Of a DNA stretch of 5,165 nt, positions 4,401 through 5,165 are shown piece by piece. The notes under the pieces were generated by a model. That model was not told the origin of the DNA. It searched no databases and was given only the letters and a program-made list of their open reading frames with translations. The position numbers and the translations under genes are program-made. The DNA comes from Chloroflexota bacterium (lineage in GTDB: Bacteria > Chloroflexota > Anaerolineae > Anaerolineales > Villigracilaceae): NCBI GenBank assembly GCA_021823555.1, contig JAKANW010000282.1, positions 1 to 5,165 of the forward strand, read 5' to 3'. How positions within the stretch are numbered: the stretch's first letter is position 1; the number at the start of each line of letters is the position of its first letter.

Positions 4401-5165
4401 CTAATTTTTATAGATCTCATTCGCGGCGTGGATGCCTGCGATGGCAGCCGCTTCGACTCCGCCGCCCATCACACCTGATCCAGCCATGTACAGATTTTTC
4501 ACGGGTGTTTTGATGGTGAGCCGCCTCTGTCCCACGGCGGGGCCGTAGATGGAACCGCCTGTCGTCCACGCGTAGCGGGCAAAGGTGGCAGGCGAGCCTT
4601 CCTGCCGATAGGTGATGTGCTGCCGCAGGCCGGGGATGATCTCCTCGGCGGCGGCGATCATTTTGTCGGCGAATTCGCGCTTGCGCTGGTGGTAGCCCGG
4701 GGACTTGCGTTCCCATGCAGCGGAATCCGTTTGGGGCAGAAGTTTAAGCAAGGTAACGGAAGCATGCCCGGCCGGCGCGAGAGTCGGGTCCACATTTGAC
4801 GGGATCATGATCCCGATATCGTCCAGCATCGTAATCGGGGCCAGGTTCGGGACGATGTCCAATCCCAAAAAGACGATGAAGGCTGAGGTCGAAGGCCTGA
4901 GCGATTCGATATGACGCGCGAAGTCCGCAGGGATATGCTCGCGGCCAAGCAACTCAATAAAAGTTTTGTGGGTATCGGCGTTCGAGAGGATGGCTTTGGC
5001 GCGATGAGTTTGCCTGTTCTTGAGTTCGATGCCAACCGCGCGGCCGTTTTCCACAAGGATGCGCTGCACGGGCGTGCGAAGATAAACTTTGCCGCCCTGC
5101 TTTTCGATGACATCCACGAGCGCGTTGGGCAGGGCTTGCGAACCGCCGATGGGATACCAGCCGCC
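4401..5165 (-). CDS. FAD-dependent oxidoreductase, phytoene desaturase/carotenoid isomerase-like, C-terminal part
   Basis: The frame is open to the right edge and gives the C-terminal 255 codons; the true start and the N-terminal GxGxxG FAD-binding motif lie outside. The fragment begins GGWYPIGGSQALPNAL, the substrate-domain motif of the phytoene desaturase/CrtISO/retinol saturase branch of flavin amine-oxidase-like proteins. It then shows a strand-rich VYLRTPVQRILVENGRAVGI segment, TTGGSIYG about 54 residues from the end, and a C-terminal FAD-contacting segment LYMAGSGVMGGGVEAAAIAG. Family members use FAD to desaturate, saturate or isomerise polyene or isoprenoid chains, but many bacterial homologues have unknown substrates and no carotenoid genes are visible nearby. 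A GTG at 5117 is an internal Val codon, not a start. The operon downstream lies 325 bp away, so a functional link is not supported. Confidence 0.9.
   Translation of the reverse strand, partial: GGWYPIGGSQALPNALVDVIEKQGGKVYLRTPVQRILVENGRAVGIELKNRQTHRAKAILSNADTHKTFIELLGREHIPADFARHIESLRPSTSAFIVFLGLDIVPNLAPITMLDDIGIMIPSNVDPTLAPAGHASVTLLKLLPQTDSAAWERKSPGYHQRKREFADKMIAAAEEIIPGLRQHITYRQEGSPATFARYAWTTGGSIYGPAVGQRRLTIKTPVKNLYMAGSGVMGGGVEAAAIAGIHAANEIYKN

Noticed and set aside
4245..4478. Small + strand frame of 77 codons in the intergenic region
   Set aside because: It crosses the degenerate repeat and overlaps the conserved C terminus of the FAD oxidoreductase. No good Shine-Dalgarno site or known domain is present.
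5115..5117. GTG as a start codon for the FAD oxidoreductase
   Set aside because: The frame continues upstream to the window edge with conserved family sequence (GGWYPIGGSQALPNAL), so the GTG is an internal valine.
1..5165. CRISPR array, prophage, defence system or complete insertion sequence
   Set aside because: No regularly spaced direct repeats, cas-like, phage-like, toxin-antitoxin or transposase sequences are visible on either strand.

Overview
This window reads almost entirely on the minus strand and looks like ordinary chromosomal DNA from an anaerobic or facultatively anaerobic bacterium. A mid-range GC content, a ferredoxin-linked 2-oxoacid oxidoreductase and several palindromic intergenic repeats fit a Chloroflexota (Anaerolineae-like) genome. 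That placement is inference; no marker gene is present to prove it.

Layout in order of + strand coordinates: (1) the N-terminal 49 codons of a GNAT acetyltransferase leave the left edge. (2) A 121-bp spacer holds a very stable UUCG hairpin. (3) A complete 272-residue aldo/keto reductase follows. It appears to have its own extended -10 promoter so close to the ATG that the mRNA is probably leaderless. (4) An intrinsic terminator closes the operon to its right. (5) A four-gene operon encodes a VorB-type 2-oxoacid:ferredoxin oxidoreductase, transcribed delta (2x[4Fe-4S] ferredoxin), alpha, beta (TPP), gamma. (6) About 325 bp without a convincing gene carry several inverted repeats and a candidate promoter. 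(7) The C-terminal 255 codons of a phytoene desaturase/carotenoid isomerase-like FAD oxidoreductase run off the right edge.

The four operon products should assemble into one enzyme that oxidatively decarboxylates a 2-oxoacid, probably branched-chain, with CoA to an acyl-CoA, passing electrons to ferredoxin. Alpha and beta form the TPP core, beta carries the proximal Fe-S cluster, gamma helps bind CoA, and delta wires electrons out. The aldo/keto reductase and the acetyltransferase look like independent neighbours.

The non-coding DNA is the most interesting part. A 135-bp nested palindromic element lies exactly between the beta stop codon and the gamma ribosome binding site. A much shorter sequence with nearly the same 13-bp ends lies after the FAD oxidoreductase. 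A different hairpin repeat separates delta from alpha, and a 7-bp tandem repeat overlaps the gamma stop codon. I do not see a novel defence, mobile or biosynthetic system here, nor any rRNA, tRNA or CRISPR array.
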